Source of the DNA: Corallococcus llansteffanensis
GTDB lineage: Bacteria; Myxococcota; Myxococcia; Myxococcales; Myxococcaceae
DNA: 36,029 nt
Assembly: GCF_003612055.1 (NCBI RefSeq)
Contig: NZ_RAWB01000027.1
Coordinates: 1-36,029, forward strand
Reading direction: 5' to 3'
The position numbers and the translations under genes were made by a program. The notes under the pieces were generated by a model. The model was not told the origin of the DNA and ran no database searches. It worked only from the letters and a program-made list of their open reading frames with translations. Within the stretch, counting starts at the first letter, position 1, and each line of letters starts with the position of its first letter. Below, piece by piece: positions 8,262-16,129 of the stretch.

Positions 8262-10127
8262 CTACGGCCGCCAGGCGTAGGGCGGCGCGAGCGTGACGTC
8301 CGTCGTGTTCGAGGCGGCAGGGGTGTTCGGATCGACGAACCCGAAGTAGGTGCCGCTCGTCTTGTTCAGGCCGACGCCCCGGTATTCGAGGTCGCCAATG
8401 AGCTGCGCCGTGCCCGACACCGACTGCTGGCCCTCGTAGAAGCCCAGTGGGTAGAAGGTGGCGGCGACCCTGGCCGAGCCGCTCACGCTGAAGCCGTTCG
8501 TCAGCACGGAGAGGCCGGTGACGGTGCCGCCGGAGACGTTGCCCGACAGGACCACGGCGTGGTCGTCGATGCGCGCCGAGCCACTCACGGTTCCGCCGAG
8601 CACCTGCGCATCGGGACCGACGTACACGCTCGACGGCACGCCGCTGATGACGCAGCCGCCGCCGTTTGAATGACGCTGCGTTCCCGAAGGGCAGGCGTCC
8701 CGCGTGCCGCTCCTGAACCCCTCGGGCCAGGCATTCGCGAGCTGCACCATCCACGGATAGCGGTGGAGGGTGTTGTACGCCCGGTCCCAGACAATCTGCT
8801 TCTGCACCGAAGGGGTCCCGACGACGACCAGGAACAGCGCTTCTCCGGAGTTGACGCAGAAGTGGAGCTCGCCATCCGCTCCGCGCTGGAGGGGGCTGTA
8901 GCGCGGCGTGGTGATGGCGCTGTCCGTGGCGACCAGGCCCCAGCGCCAATCCGAGTCCGCGCCGCTCTGCGTGACGCCACGGAAGGTCACGGTCACGCTC
9001 GTGGCACCTGCTTCCGGGTAGAGCCTCACGATGTTGTAGCCCCAGCGCTGCGGCGCCCAGCCGTCCGGCGTCACGAACCGCCGGTTCGTCACGGAGGCCG
9101 CATCCAGCGGCTGGAGCTGGGTCAACCGGAGGCGCCGCTCGGGGCGCGTCTTGCTCGTGATGGCGCCGTACTTCGCGCGATAGGTCGGCCCCTGGTTGCC
9201 GCCGCTGGTGGGGGGCGGATCCTTGTAGTCCCAGGTCACGTTGTGCAGGGCCCACTCGCCGAAGAAGTCGTTCAGCTGGCTGATGTTCCAGCCCCGCGTC
9301 TTCATGATCTGCGAGAACGGGTCGTTGCTCGGGCTGCTCGTCCAGATGTCATTGACGGCGCTGTAGCAATGCTTGTCCTTCAAGAACTCCATGAACTGCC
9401 AGTTGCAGTAGCGGTCCCGCGTCGAGCCCAGGTACACGTGGGGGGCGTTCACGGCCATCTCCGAGCAGTGCACCTCGGTGCGGTACTCGGGGAGTTGGTG
9501 CGGCATGAAGTTGGCGTGACTCTCGTAGATCCACCCGCAAGTGTTGGACTGGTTGCACGACATACCGCCGCTCACGCTCTGCACGGCGTGCATGAACTCG
9601 TGCGCCAGCCCCCAGTGGTCATTGAGCGCGCCAGGGCCAATCCACATCCCCATCCGCGTCGCGCTCCAGGCACCACCGGACAGCCCCCAGTTGGAGTGGA
9701 CGTGGACGCTGACCTTGGTCTTGCTCGTCAGGTTGCAGAGCGGTTCCCTGAAGAAGATGGGCGACCCGAAGTAGGCCTTCCAGATGGTGTTCTCCAGCGT
9801 GTCGAGCGCGGCCTGGGCCGTGGTGCTGGTGATGGCCTCATCCGAGTAGATGGCGAAGTGGGCGGACTCCCTGACCAGACTGAAGTTCGTGTGGTCCGGA
9901 TCCGGTCCGCCCGCCGTCCACGTGCCCGGAGTGCAGGCCGGCGGCGAGGTCGGGCAGCTCGTTGCCCAGGCCGTCGTCGTGGTCCCAGGCTCGCATGCGA
10001 GCGCTGCCGCTGCGGGACGAAGGTCGCGCTCGGCCTCCGTCAGCTCTCCCTCCGGGAGACACCCGGCGCCAAGGACACCCATCATGAACAGCAGGGCAGG
10101 TAGATGCGGTGTCTTGTTGTAGCTCAT
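8262..10127 (-). CDS. HExxH metalloprotease-like lipoprotein, DUF6055 type
   Basis: A 621-residue predicted lipoprotein (signal with lipobox LGAGC, Cys23). The zinc-protease motif HEFMH places His176 and His180 as ligands and Glu177 as the catalytic base; a downstream segment WIYESHANF could give a Glu ligand, as in gluzincin-like proteins. The middle part resembles DUF6055 proteins of myxobacteria and actinobacteria, which I recognise only by general pattern. The last 110 residues are a short-period repeat (GSARID, VSGGTVTG, VSGSARV, VSGTAQLIG) that looks like a left-handed or polymer-type beta-helix. The start at 10127 is chosen because the longer in-frame start puts a charged stretch ahead of the signal. 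Likely an outer-membrane or surface protease; function in predation is a guess. Confidence 0.83.
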   Translation of the reverse strand: MSYNKTPHLPALLFMMGVLGAGCLPEGELTEAERDLRPAAAALACEPGTTTTAWATSCPTSPPACTPGTWTAGGPDPDHTNFSLVRESAHFAIYSDEAITSTTAQAALDTLENTIWKAYFGSPIFFREPLCNLTSKTKVSVHVHSNWGLSGGAWSATRMGMWIGPGALNDHWGLAHEFMHAVQSVSGGMSCNQSNTCGWIYESHANFMPHQLPEYRTEVHCSEMAVNAPHVYLGSTRDRYCNWQFMEFLKDKHCYSAVNDIWTSSPSNDPFSQIMKTRGWNISQLNDFFGEWALHNVTWDYKDPPPTSGGNQGPTYRAKYGAITSKTRPERRLRLTQLQPLDAASVTNRRFVTPDGWAPQRWGYNIVRLYPEAGATSVTVTFRGVTQSGADSDWRWGLVATDSAITTPRYSPLQRGADGELHFCVNSGEALFLVVVGTPSVQKQIVWDRAYNTLHRYPWMVQLANAWPEGFRSGTRDACPSGTQRHSNGGGCVISGVPSSVYVGPDAQVLGGTVSGSARIDDHAVVLSGNVSGGTVTGLSVLTNGFSVSGSARVAATFYPLGFYEGQQSVSGTAQLIGDLEYRGVGLNKTSGTYFGFVDPNTPAASNTTDVTLAPPYAWRP

Positions 10128-10374
10128 GGCTTCGCATTCCCTTGCACGATGTGAAAGATTGAATCCACGGCGCATCCAGCGGCTTCACGCGTCTGAGTCC
10201 AAGTACCGCGCGCCAGATCAGAATTCAATTGGGGAGCTGGGATTGGCGCCACAACAGGCGCTGGGTGCCGTGCCAATGGAATAAGACAGGGTCAGCACGT
10301 CAAGCACGAGCCAGCCGGGCCGGTGTCATCGGTGGTTGATTCGACCTCCGCCCCCACGCAATCTTGAGGACACC
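10128..10374. promoter_or_regulatory. Divergent intergenic region, 247 bases
   Basis: This gap separates the leftward lipoprotein run from the rightward DUF3592-like gene and should hold promoters for both. It is more AT-rich than its surroundings around 10215-10235 (GAATTCAATT). A weak ATTGGC...GCCAAT inverted repeat lies near 10240-10277. No gene or clear promoter box was found. Confidence 0.4.
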
Positions 10375-10800
10375 ATGAGTCTCACGATCCTGGTCAGCGT
10401 CCTGGCCGCCTTCCTGGGAGTCCCCGCCATCATGCTGGGAGTCCTCGTCCACTACCGCGGCATGGCCGCGCGGCTGGAGCAGCACGGGCTGCACGCACAG
10501 GGCACGGTGCTCAGCGTCAGGGAGGTCCAGAGCAAGCCGAGCACCGTCTACTACGCCTTCCGTCCGCCGGAGGGCTCGGAGCTCCGCGGCAGCTTCCAGG
10601 AGGCGTCCTCGGTGGCCTCCAAGCGGCTCCCAGGCTCTCCCGTCGACATCCTCTACCTGGCGGAAGCGCCGGAACAACACATGGCCGTGGGCATGGGCCT
10701 CAATCAGAGGCTCTTCGTCTTCTTCACGGTCCTCCTCGTGTTCTTCTCCATCTCCGGCGTCGCGAGCGTGCTGAAGGCCTACTTCACCCAACCGCGGTAG
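10375..10800 (+). CDS. DUF3592-like small membrane protein
   Basis: A 141-residue protein with a hydrophobic helix at residues about 2-25 and a second at about 112-135, enclosing a beta-rich loop of some 80 residues. The loop has the DUF3592 pattern: a G.V.S pair early (GTVLSVRE), a YYAFRPPEG strand and a late PGSPVDILYL strand. Function of the family is unknown; members are envelope proteins. GAGGA at 10366-10370 supports the ATG at 10375 over the upstream in-frame ATT/ATG starts. It stands alone, with a hairpin behind it. Confidence 0.75.
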   Translation: MSLTILVSVLAAFLGVPAIMLGVLVHYRGMAARLEQHGLHAQGTVLSVREVQSKPSTVYYAFRPPEGSELRGSFQEASSVASKRLPGSPVDILYLAEAPEQHMAVGMGLNQRLFVFFTVLLVFFSISGVASVLKAYFTQPR

Positions 10801-10890
10801 GGCTCGGCCTCACTCCCACTCCTTCGCGACATCCTGGGGAGTCGGCGCCGCCGAGAGGGCCTCCTCCAGAAGCCGTGATTCCTGGCAACG

Positions 10891-10929
10891 GAAAGGGCCA
10901 CCCCCACGCGCGTGGAGGTGGCCCCTTCT
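10891..10929. terminator. Bidirectional terminator between convergent genes
   Basis: GGGCCACCCCCACG (10895-10908) pairs with CGTGGAGGTGGCCC (10911-10924) with one mismatch. The stem is preceded by AAA and followed by CTTC, giving short T runs in both directions. It lies exactly between the DUF3592-like gene and the large VWD gene, which converge here. Confidence 0.75.
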
Positions 10930-10945
10930 CATCCCACCGTGGCGA

Positions 10946-13900
10946 CTACTTCGCGGTCAGACGCCAGGTGGTGCTCTCGGTGCTGCCGCCCTTCCCGTCC
11001 TCGGCGATGACCTTCCAGAAGTAGTCCTTGCCGGACGTCAGCGTCACCGTCCTCGCAAGCTCCTGCGTCGGCTTCGAAGCGCACGCCCGGTAGGTGAAGG
11101 CGGAGTCCACACTCCAGATACAATGCCGGTAGAGGACGGTGTCCCCGTCCTTGTCGTAGGTGCCCTCCCACCTGAAGGAGGCGGTCGCGGAGGAGACATC
11201 GTTCTCCTTCGGGACCACCAGCCCCGGCACACCGGGCTTGAGGTTGCCTTCGACCTTCCCGGCCAGCACGAACGTCTTGGCGAAGCCTGGCTCGCCGGTC
11301 GCGGCCACGTCGTGCATGCAGTCGCGGCGGCGCACTTCGTCCGCGACGTCCTGGCAGTACCGCTCGGCCTCCTCCAGTGGAATCGGCTTCAGCGGCTCCG
11401 CGACGGGAATCCCGGGCAGCTGCTTGTCGACCCGGCACGAGCTCGCCTTGTACTCCGGCCAGCTCTGGAGCGTGTACGACTCGGTGGAGAACCCGGAGGC
11501 GTAGTCGAACAGCGACGTGTCCTTCGTCACCCGCCAGGCGTCCCCGAACTTCTCGTACAGGGCGACGTGGCGATCGGAGGGGTCCGTCGGGCGCTCCCCC
11601 AGGACACTTCCGTCCGGCAGCGCCGGCAACCAGTTCCCCGGGGCGATGGTGCCCAGCAGGCCCTCCGTGGCGCGCGACTGTTGCACGCCGACGTTCATGT
11701 ACCAGACGTGGTAGTGCGCCCACCAATCGACGGTGATGATGATGCGCGTCCCGCCCGGCGACTCAATCTGGATGCCACCGGACGCGGGCGTCGCGGTGAT
11801 CCGCCCACCCGCGGGCAGCAGGATCTCCGTGCCGAGCTGCATGGGCTTCCCATCGATGCGCAGCTCCAGCAACTCCGGCCGCTCGACGTTCATCTGGTAC
11901 GTGATGCGGTGCGGGCCCACCCGGACGGCCACCGCCGTCGTCAGGCTCGCACAGGCGGTCAGCCCGGTGTGGTCGTCCGGCCCCACGGGCTGGTCGGTCT
12001 GGATGGGAGTGTGACGCGCCTGGATCTCCAGTCCCGGGTCGCGGAGGAGCACGTACTCGCCGGCGCCCTGGAAGTCGTAGCGCACGCCGTCCATCGTCGT
12101 GAGATGCGGGTCACCCCAGGTGGAGGGGTTCGCCCCGACAATCCAGCGGCGGATCGTCTCGATGTCCACCTTGCTCAGCGGCGGCCCACCACACGGCATC
12201 ATGCCGAACGGGCAAGCCTCCGACGTGCGAGTGATCCGGTCATACAGGGGCCCCATCAGGCTGCTGGCGTAGGTCACCGCGATGCCGTGCGGCTGCGTGA
12301 GCGGACTCACGCCGGGGGTGCTCTGGTTCTCGGCGAGGTTCAGGAAGGTCCCGTAGTTCGCGTACGGCGGATAGTCGAGCCCACCGTGGCACTCGACGCA
12401 GCCCTTGTTGAAGATTCGCTGCACGTCCGTGTACGTCGGAACCGCCGCGACCGCGGGCAGCGACGAGAGCGTGGCATTCACGGCAGGAATCAAGGCGGAA
12501 CAGGCGAAAGGCGCCGCGAGACCCGGGATCGGATCCGCCGTCAGGCTGTCCTCGAGCGCCTGTTCGAGGGTGTCCTTGTACGAGTCGAACACGTCGGCGA
12601 AGCCATAGGCGCGCGACCGCCCGCGCACTCCCATGGACCACTTGTCGACCGAGACACCCAGCGGTTCGAGGAAGTAGCGATACAGGGCGACCGGCGTCGT
12701 GTTGATGCCGTAGAGCTCGCGGTCGACCAGCATGCCGCCCATGACCGTCGCGTCGGCGCCGCCCGCATCGATGGGCCGGCGGAACACCTCGCGCCGGAGC
12801 CGGGCGAGCGAGGTGTCCGTCGACGCGGTGGTCGTGCCGCCGTACTGCGGGATGAGGCCGTTCACCGACGGCCCGCTCGTGCTCACGTACACGTCCCCCG
12901 TCCGGTCGAGGTTGAACCGCTGGATGTCCGCCTTCCTGCGCGGCACGCTCTTCGTGCGCGACTCGGTGTCGGCGCGCACGGCGTTGATGCCCATGCCGTT
13001 GCGCGCCGTGAAGAACGAGAGGTCGACGGCCAGGCCCGGTGGAGAGCTCTCGACCGTGTTCAGCGCCGAGTTGATGATGAGGCAGTCCTTCGAGATGGCC
13101 AGGGCCACCGGACGCGGATCGACGAACACGCTGCCGGTCGCCCAGCGGTGATTCGCGAGCTCGTCCGCGATCCTGCGCTGGTTGAGGTCGCCGTCCAGTC
13201 CGCCAAGGAGGTCGAAGAGCTGGATGCCGCGCCCCTCGGACCCACCCACCGCCGACAGATGGTACAGCGTGATGAAGGTCCCTCCACGAGGGACGGCCGT
13301 GGGAAGGCCCAGACCCACGACTCCATTGAACGCATACGCGGTCGACGAGCCGGGAGAGCCCACCGGGGCCGGCTCCGTCGTCACGGGGGGTGACGTGTCG
13401 AAGGAGAACCGGGGCGTGCCGTCGTTCGCGCCGCCGCGGTAGCGGGTGATGATGTTGGCATTGCCCGCCGGAAGCCCTGGAGGCTGCAACCTCAGCTGTT
13501 CGACCAACTGGCGGATCGCGGGGTTGGCCCGCCACGTCCAGGGGTTGTAGAGCTTGCGGAACGCGGTTGTGTCCACCGAGCCCTGGTACAGCCGGTCCCG
13601 GTTGAACGGGAGCATCCCACCCCAGCTGTCATACGGGTCCCAGTTGGGCTTGTTCTTCGTCTTGATGACGCCCACCGGAAAGCCGTCCGTGCCCGGGATG
13701 CCCGTCCTGTTGAGCACGTTCCGGGTGGAGTGGCAGCTCGAGCACTTCACGTCGTCCTTCTCGATGTGCCGTGAGCGAGGAGGAATGGTGCCCATCGCCG
13801 GGATGGCCGTGAGGATGATCTCGTGGAAGCGGAAGTTCTTCGTGGCCTCATCCCACTGCATGTATTCGATGACGTCCGGATGCGAGCCCGGGTACGACGC

Positions 13901-14533
13901 GTGCGGCACCGGCCCGATGGAGAAGACGGACCGCGCGTTCTGACTCGAGAGCAGGATGCGCGGATGCTCCGCGGTCCCCGTCTGCAAGCTCTCCGAGCGC
14001 GACATCAGGATCGCGCTCTGCTTGTACTGGACGGGCAGCGCGCTGATGAAGCGGGCCACGGTGTTCGTGGCGGCGTTGGCGGGATTGCTCAGGTACGACG
14101 CGATCTCCTCCGGCGTGATGGCGTTCGGGTTCGCAGCAATGAGCGGATTGATGGTGCCCGCCGGAAGGTGGAAGACAGGCTTCACCGACCGCGCCACGCC
14201 CATCGTCAGGGTGCAGCTCAGCGCCGCCCCGGAGCAATCCGGAGCGGAGAGGGGGTCCGCGTCCGCGTCGGTGTTCCAGCCGCCAAAGGTGGAGCCCCCG
14301 GTGGGCGCGGCGGTGAGCGTCACGGAGGCGGTCGCCAGATAGGTTTCGTCACAGTCGCCGCCCGTACTGGTGCAGGCGATTCCAGAAGCGGTGACCGTGC
14401 CCGTGCCAAGCCCCATCGGCATGACCTTGAGGGCGGCGGCTTCCGCGGTCACCCCGAACAGCGAGGCCGCGACGAGCAGCCCGCCCAGGCCTGGTCGAAG
14501 GTTGAAGTGGAATGAAGGTGGGATGCGTCTCAT
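10946..14533 (-). CDS. Exported protein with two c-type heme motifs and a von Willebrand D domain
   Basis: A 1195-residue secreted protein. The start at 14533 gives a signal peptide (cleavage near residue 33 after AEA) and has GGAG eight bases upstream; longer in-frame starts only add an Arg-rich leader. Residues about 40-140 resemble the bacterial InlB B-type repeat (LTAAPTGGSTFGGW). Two c-type heme sites follow, CSSCH (Cys264/Cys267/His268) and CVECH (Cys712/Cys715/His716). A von Willebrand D domain begins at about 807 with GDPHLTTMDGVRYDFQG and runs to about 970. The C-terminal 90 residues look like a fibronectin III or Ig fold ending VIAEDGKGGSTES. The first 700 residues would be an unusual cytochrome-c-like redox module. 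The GGDCDET and other Asp-rich loops may bind calcium. Function is unknown. Confidence 0.85.
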   Translation of the reverse strand: MRRIPPSFHFNLRPGLGGLLVAASLFGVTAEAAALKVMPMGLGTGTVTASGIACTSTGGDCDETYLATASVTLTAAPTGGSTFGGWNTDADADPLSAPDCSGAALSCTLTMGVARSVKPVFHLPAGTINPLIAANPNAITPEEIASYLSNPANAATNTVARFISALPVQYKQSAILMSRSESLQTGTAEHPRILLSSQNARSVFSIGPVPHASYPGSHPDVIEYMQWDEATKNFRFHEIILTAIPAMGTIPPRSRHIEKDDVKCSSCHSTRNVLNRTGIPGTDGFPVGVIKTKNKPNWDPYDSWGGMLPFNRDRLYQGSVDTTAFRKLYNPWTWRANPAIRQLVEQLRLQPPGLPAGNANIITRYRGGANDGTPRFSFDTSPPVTTEPAPVGSPGSSTAYAFNGVVGLGLPTAVPRGGTFITLYHLSAVGGSEGRGIQLFDLLGGLDGDLNQRRIADELANHRWATGSVFVDPRPVALAISKDCLIINSALNTVESSPPGLAVDLSFFTARNGMGINAVRADTESRTKSVPRRKADIQRFNLDRTGDVYVSTSGPSVNGLIPQYGGTTTASTDTSLARLRREVFRRPIDAGGADATVMGGMLVDRELYGINTTPVALYRYFLEPLGVSVDKWSMGVRGRSRAYGFADVFDSYKDTLEQALEDSLTADPIPGLAAPFACSALIPAVNATLSSLPAVAAVPTYTDVQRIFNKGCVECHGGLDYPPYANYGTFLNLAENQSTPGVSPLTQPHGIAVTYASSLMGPLYDRITRTSEACPFGMMPCGGPPLSKVDIETIRRWIVGANPSTWGDPHLTTMDGVRYDFQGAGEYVLLRDPGLEIQARHTPIQTDQPVGPDDHTGLTACASLTTAVAVRVGPHRITYQMNVERPELLELRIDGKPMQLGTEILLPAGGRITATPASGGIQIESPGGTRIIITVDWWAHYHVWYMNVGVQQSRATEGLLGTIAPGNWLPALPDGSVLGERPTDPSDRHVALYEKFGDAWRVTKDTSLFDYASGFSTESYTLQSWPEYKASSCRVDKQLPGIPVAEPLKPIPLEEAERYCQDVADEVRRRDCMHDVAATGEPGFAKTFVLAGKVEGNLKPGVPGLVVPKENDVSSATASFRWEGTYDKDGDTVLYRHCIWSVDSAFTYRACASKPTQELARTVTLTSGKDYFWKVIAEDGKGGSTESTTWRLTAK

Positions 14534-14583
14534 GCGTTGAGCTCCGTGGGGCGAGGTGGCACCCGGAGCCCTCTTCAAGTCCG

Positions 14584-14625
14584 GGACCACGGCGCCGCGC
14601 CTCGGGAGCGAGGGGGCCGTGGTCC
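14584..14625 (-). terminator. Hairpin after the P450 gene
   Basis: GGACCACGGC (14584-14593) and GCCGTGGTCC (14616-14625) form a perfect 10-base stem. A smaller CTCG...CGAG hairpin (14601-14612) sits inside the loop. It lies between the end of the lipoxygenase-P450 operon and the start of the VWD gene, so it probably ends the former. No U-tract follows. Confidence 0.6.
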
Positions 14626-14690
14626 TTCGCATGTTGCCTCTGGAGCTACGACTCCACGGCGGGCGTTGCCGGTGAGGCAACGCGGCCGCA

Positions 14691-16109
14691 TCACGCCGTG
14701 AGAACAGCCGGTGCGGCCCGCGCCGCCTGGGGATGGCGCGCGATGAGCTTCCCGGTGACGCCCTTGGGGAGGACCACGCCGAAGAAGAACCCCTCTTCGA
14801 AAGGCTCCGTCGAATCGACGTGGGCCTTCACGCGAGCGGCGATGGTCGCGAGCGCCGTCTGCAGGAACACCATCGCGAAGGCCCCTCCCACGCACGCACG
14901 CGGGCCACGGCCGAACGGGAAGAAGTGGCCGCTCCCGAGCGGATCCCGCGCCACGCCGCCGTCCAGCCACCGCGCGGGGTGGAAGCCTTCCGGGTCGGTC
15001 CAGTGCTCGGGGTCCCGGTGCAGGTGCTGGTTCGAGATCATGATCATCGAACCCGCGGGCAACATGACTCCGGCGAGCTGCGCGTCGGCGGACGGCGTGC
15101 GGGTAAAGACACGGACCGCGGGCAGGAGCCGCAGGGACTCATACGCCACGGCTTCGATCCACTGCGCGCCACTCAGCTTCTCGAACGTCAGCGCGCCTTC
15201 GGCCAGCGTGGCGGCCTCGGTCGCGAGTTGTGCTTCGGCGTCGGGGTACTTCTGGAGCTGGTGGAACGCGCCGACCAGGGTGGTGCTCGAAGAAAAGACG
15301 CCGCCGTAGAAGACGCCCCCGAGCAGGTGTGCCAGCACCTGCTCATCGATACCGGGCGTCTCGCGCAGCGTCCACGACAGCAGGTCGACCGCGTGGGGCT
15401 TGGGGCTCTTGCGCGCCGCGCGGACCCGGTCGGCGAAGTGCCCGTAGAAGCGCGTCTTGGCCTCCGCGAAGCCCTTGGGCAGCGAGACGAACTTCAACGG
15501 CAGCTTCGCCTGGATCCGGGCGTCCGCGCCCTTGGCGAGCAGCAGGAAGTCATCGAACACGGAGGACGGGAGCTTCTCACCGACCGCCGCGACCGCGAAG
15601 GCGTCGAAGGTCAGCCGGCGCAGCACGGCGGTGTAGTCCAGGGACGGCTCCGCGAGCAGGGCCTCCACGGACTCGGCGATGGCCGTCTGCATCGGTTGCA
15701 CCTGGGCAGCCAGCCACTCCGGGGACCACGGCTGCTCCATGGGCTCCAGCTTGCGCTTCTCCGCCCAGTCCTCGCTCAGCTTCGCGATGAAGACCGTGTC
15801 ATCCGTCACCGTCGGCCGGACCTGCTCGCTGATGTTCCCCTTCTCGAACTCCATCCGGCGGGGGGACTCCAGCACCTCCGCGATGAGCGCGGGATCATTG
15901 AGCACCACGCCGGGGCTGGGCCCCATCCAGATGAGCGTGACGCCGCCATACTCGCGGCCATACCGCGCGCAGACGTCCCAGGGCTGGGGGCCCAGGAAGT
16001 CGCCCGCGGTGCCGAGCACGCCGGGCTGCGGCCCGGGCAGGGCCGCGAACGGCTTGCGCCTGGAGCCGAAGAACAGGTTGAAGAGACCGCGGGAAAGCAG
16101 GTTGGGCAT
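14691..16109 (-). CDS. Cytochrome P450 with atypical I-helix
   Basis: A 472-residue soluble P450. The heme loop FGRGPRACVGG gives Cys406 as thiolate ligand, and the K-helix ExxR is ESLR. The I-helix segment reads GGVFSSSTTL; aligned by its distance to the following YP turn, the usual acid is Phe272 and the usual Thr is Ser273, so the proton-relay pair is missing. That is typical of P450s that use peroxides (CYP74, CYP152 and prostacyclin/thromboxane synthases). It begins 20 bases after the stop of the lipoxygenase gene and should be co-transcribed. A GGAG nine bases before the ATG at 16109 favours it over the ATG at 16115. No redox partner gene is nearby, which fits peroxide use. The product (epoxy alcohol, allene oxide or hydroxy acid) is not determinable. 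Confidence 0.88.
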   Translation of the reverse strand: MPNLLSRGLFNLFFGSRRKPFAALPGPQPGVLGTAGDFLGPQPWDVCARYGREYGGVTLIWMGPSPGVVLNDPALIAEVLESPRRMEFEKGNISEQVRPTVTDDTVFIAKLSEDWAEKRKLEPMEQPWSPEWLAAQVQPMQTAIAESVEALLAEPSLDYTAVLRRLTFDAFAVAAVGEKLPSSVFDDFLLLAKGADARIQAKLPLKFVSLPKGFAEAKTRFYGHFADRVRAARKSPKPHAVDLLSWTLRETPGIDEQVLAHLLGGVFYGGVFSSSTTLVGAFHQLQKYPDAEAQLATEAATLAEGALTFEKLSGAQWIEAVAYESLRLLPAVRVFTRTPSADAQLAGVMLPAGSMIMISNQHLHRDPEHWTDPEGFHPARWLDGGVARDPLGSGHFFPFGRGPRACVGGAFAMVFLQTALATIAARVKAHVDSTEPFEEGFFFGVVLPKGVTGKLIARHPQAARAAPAVLTA

Positions 16110-16129
16110 GGGCATCTTCTCCAGACGTC

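Noticed and set aside
11123..13393. 756-codon rightward frame opposite the VWD gene
   Set aside because: Composition dominated by Arg, His, Val and Asp, no domain, while the leftward frame has heme and VWD motifs.
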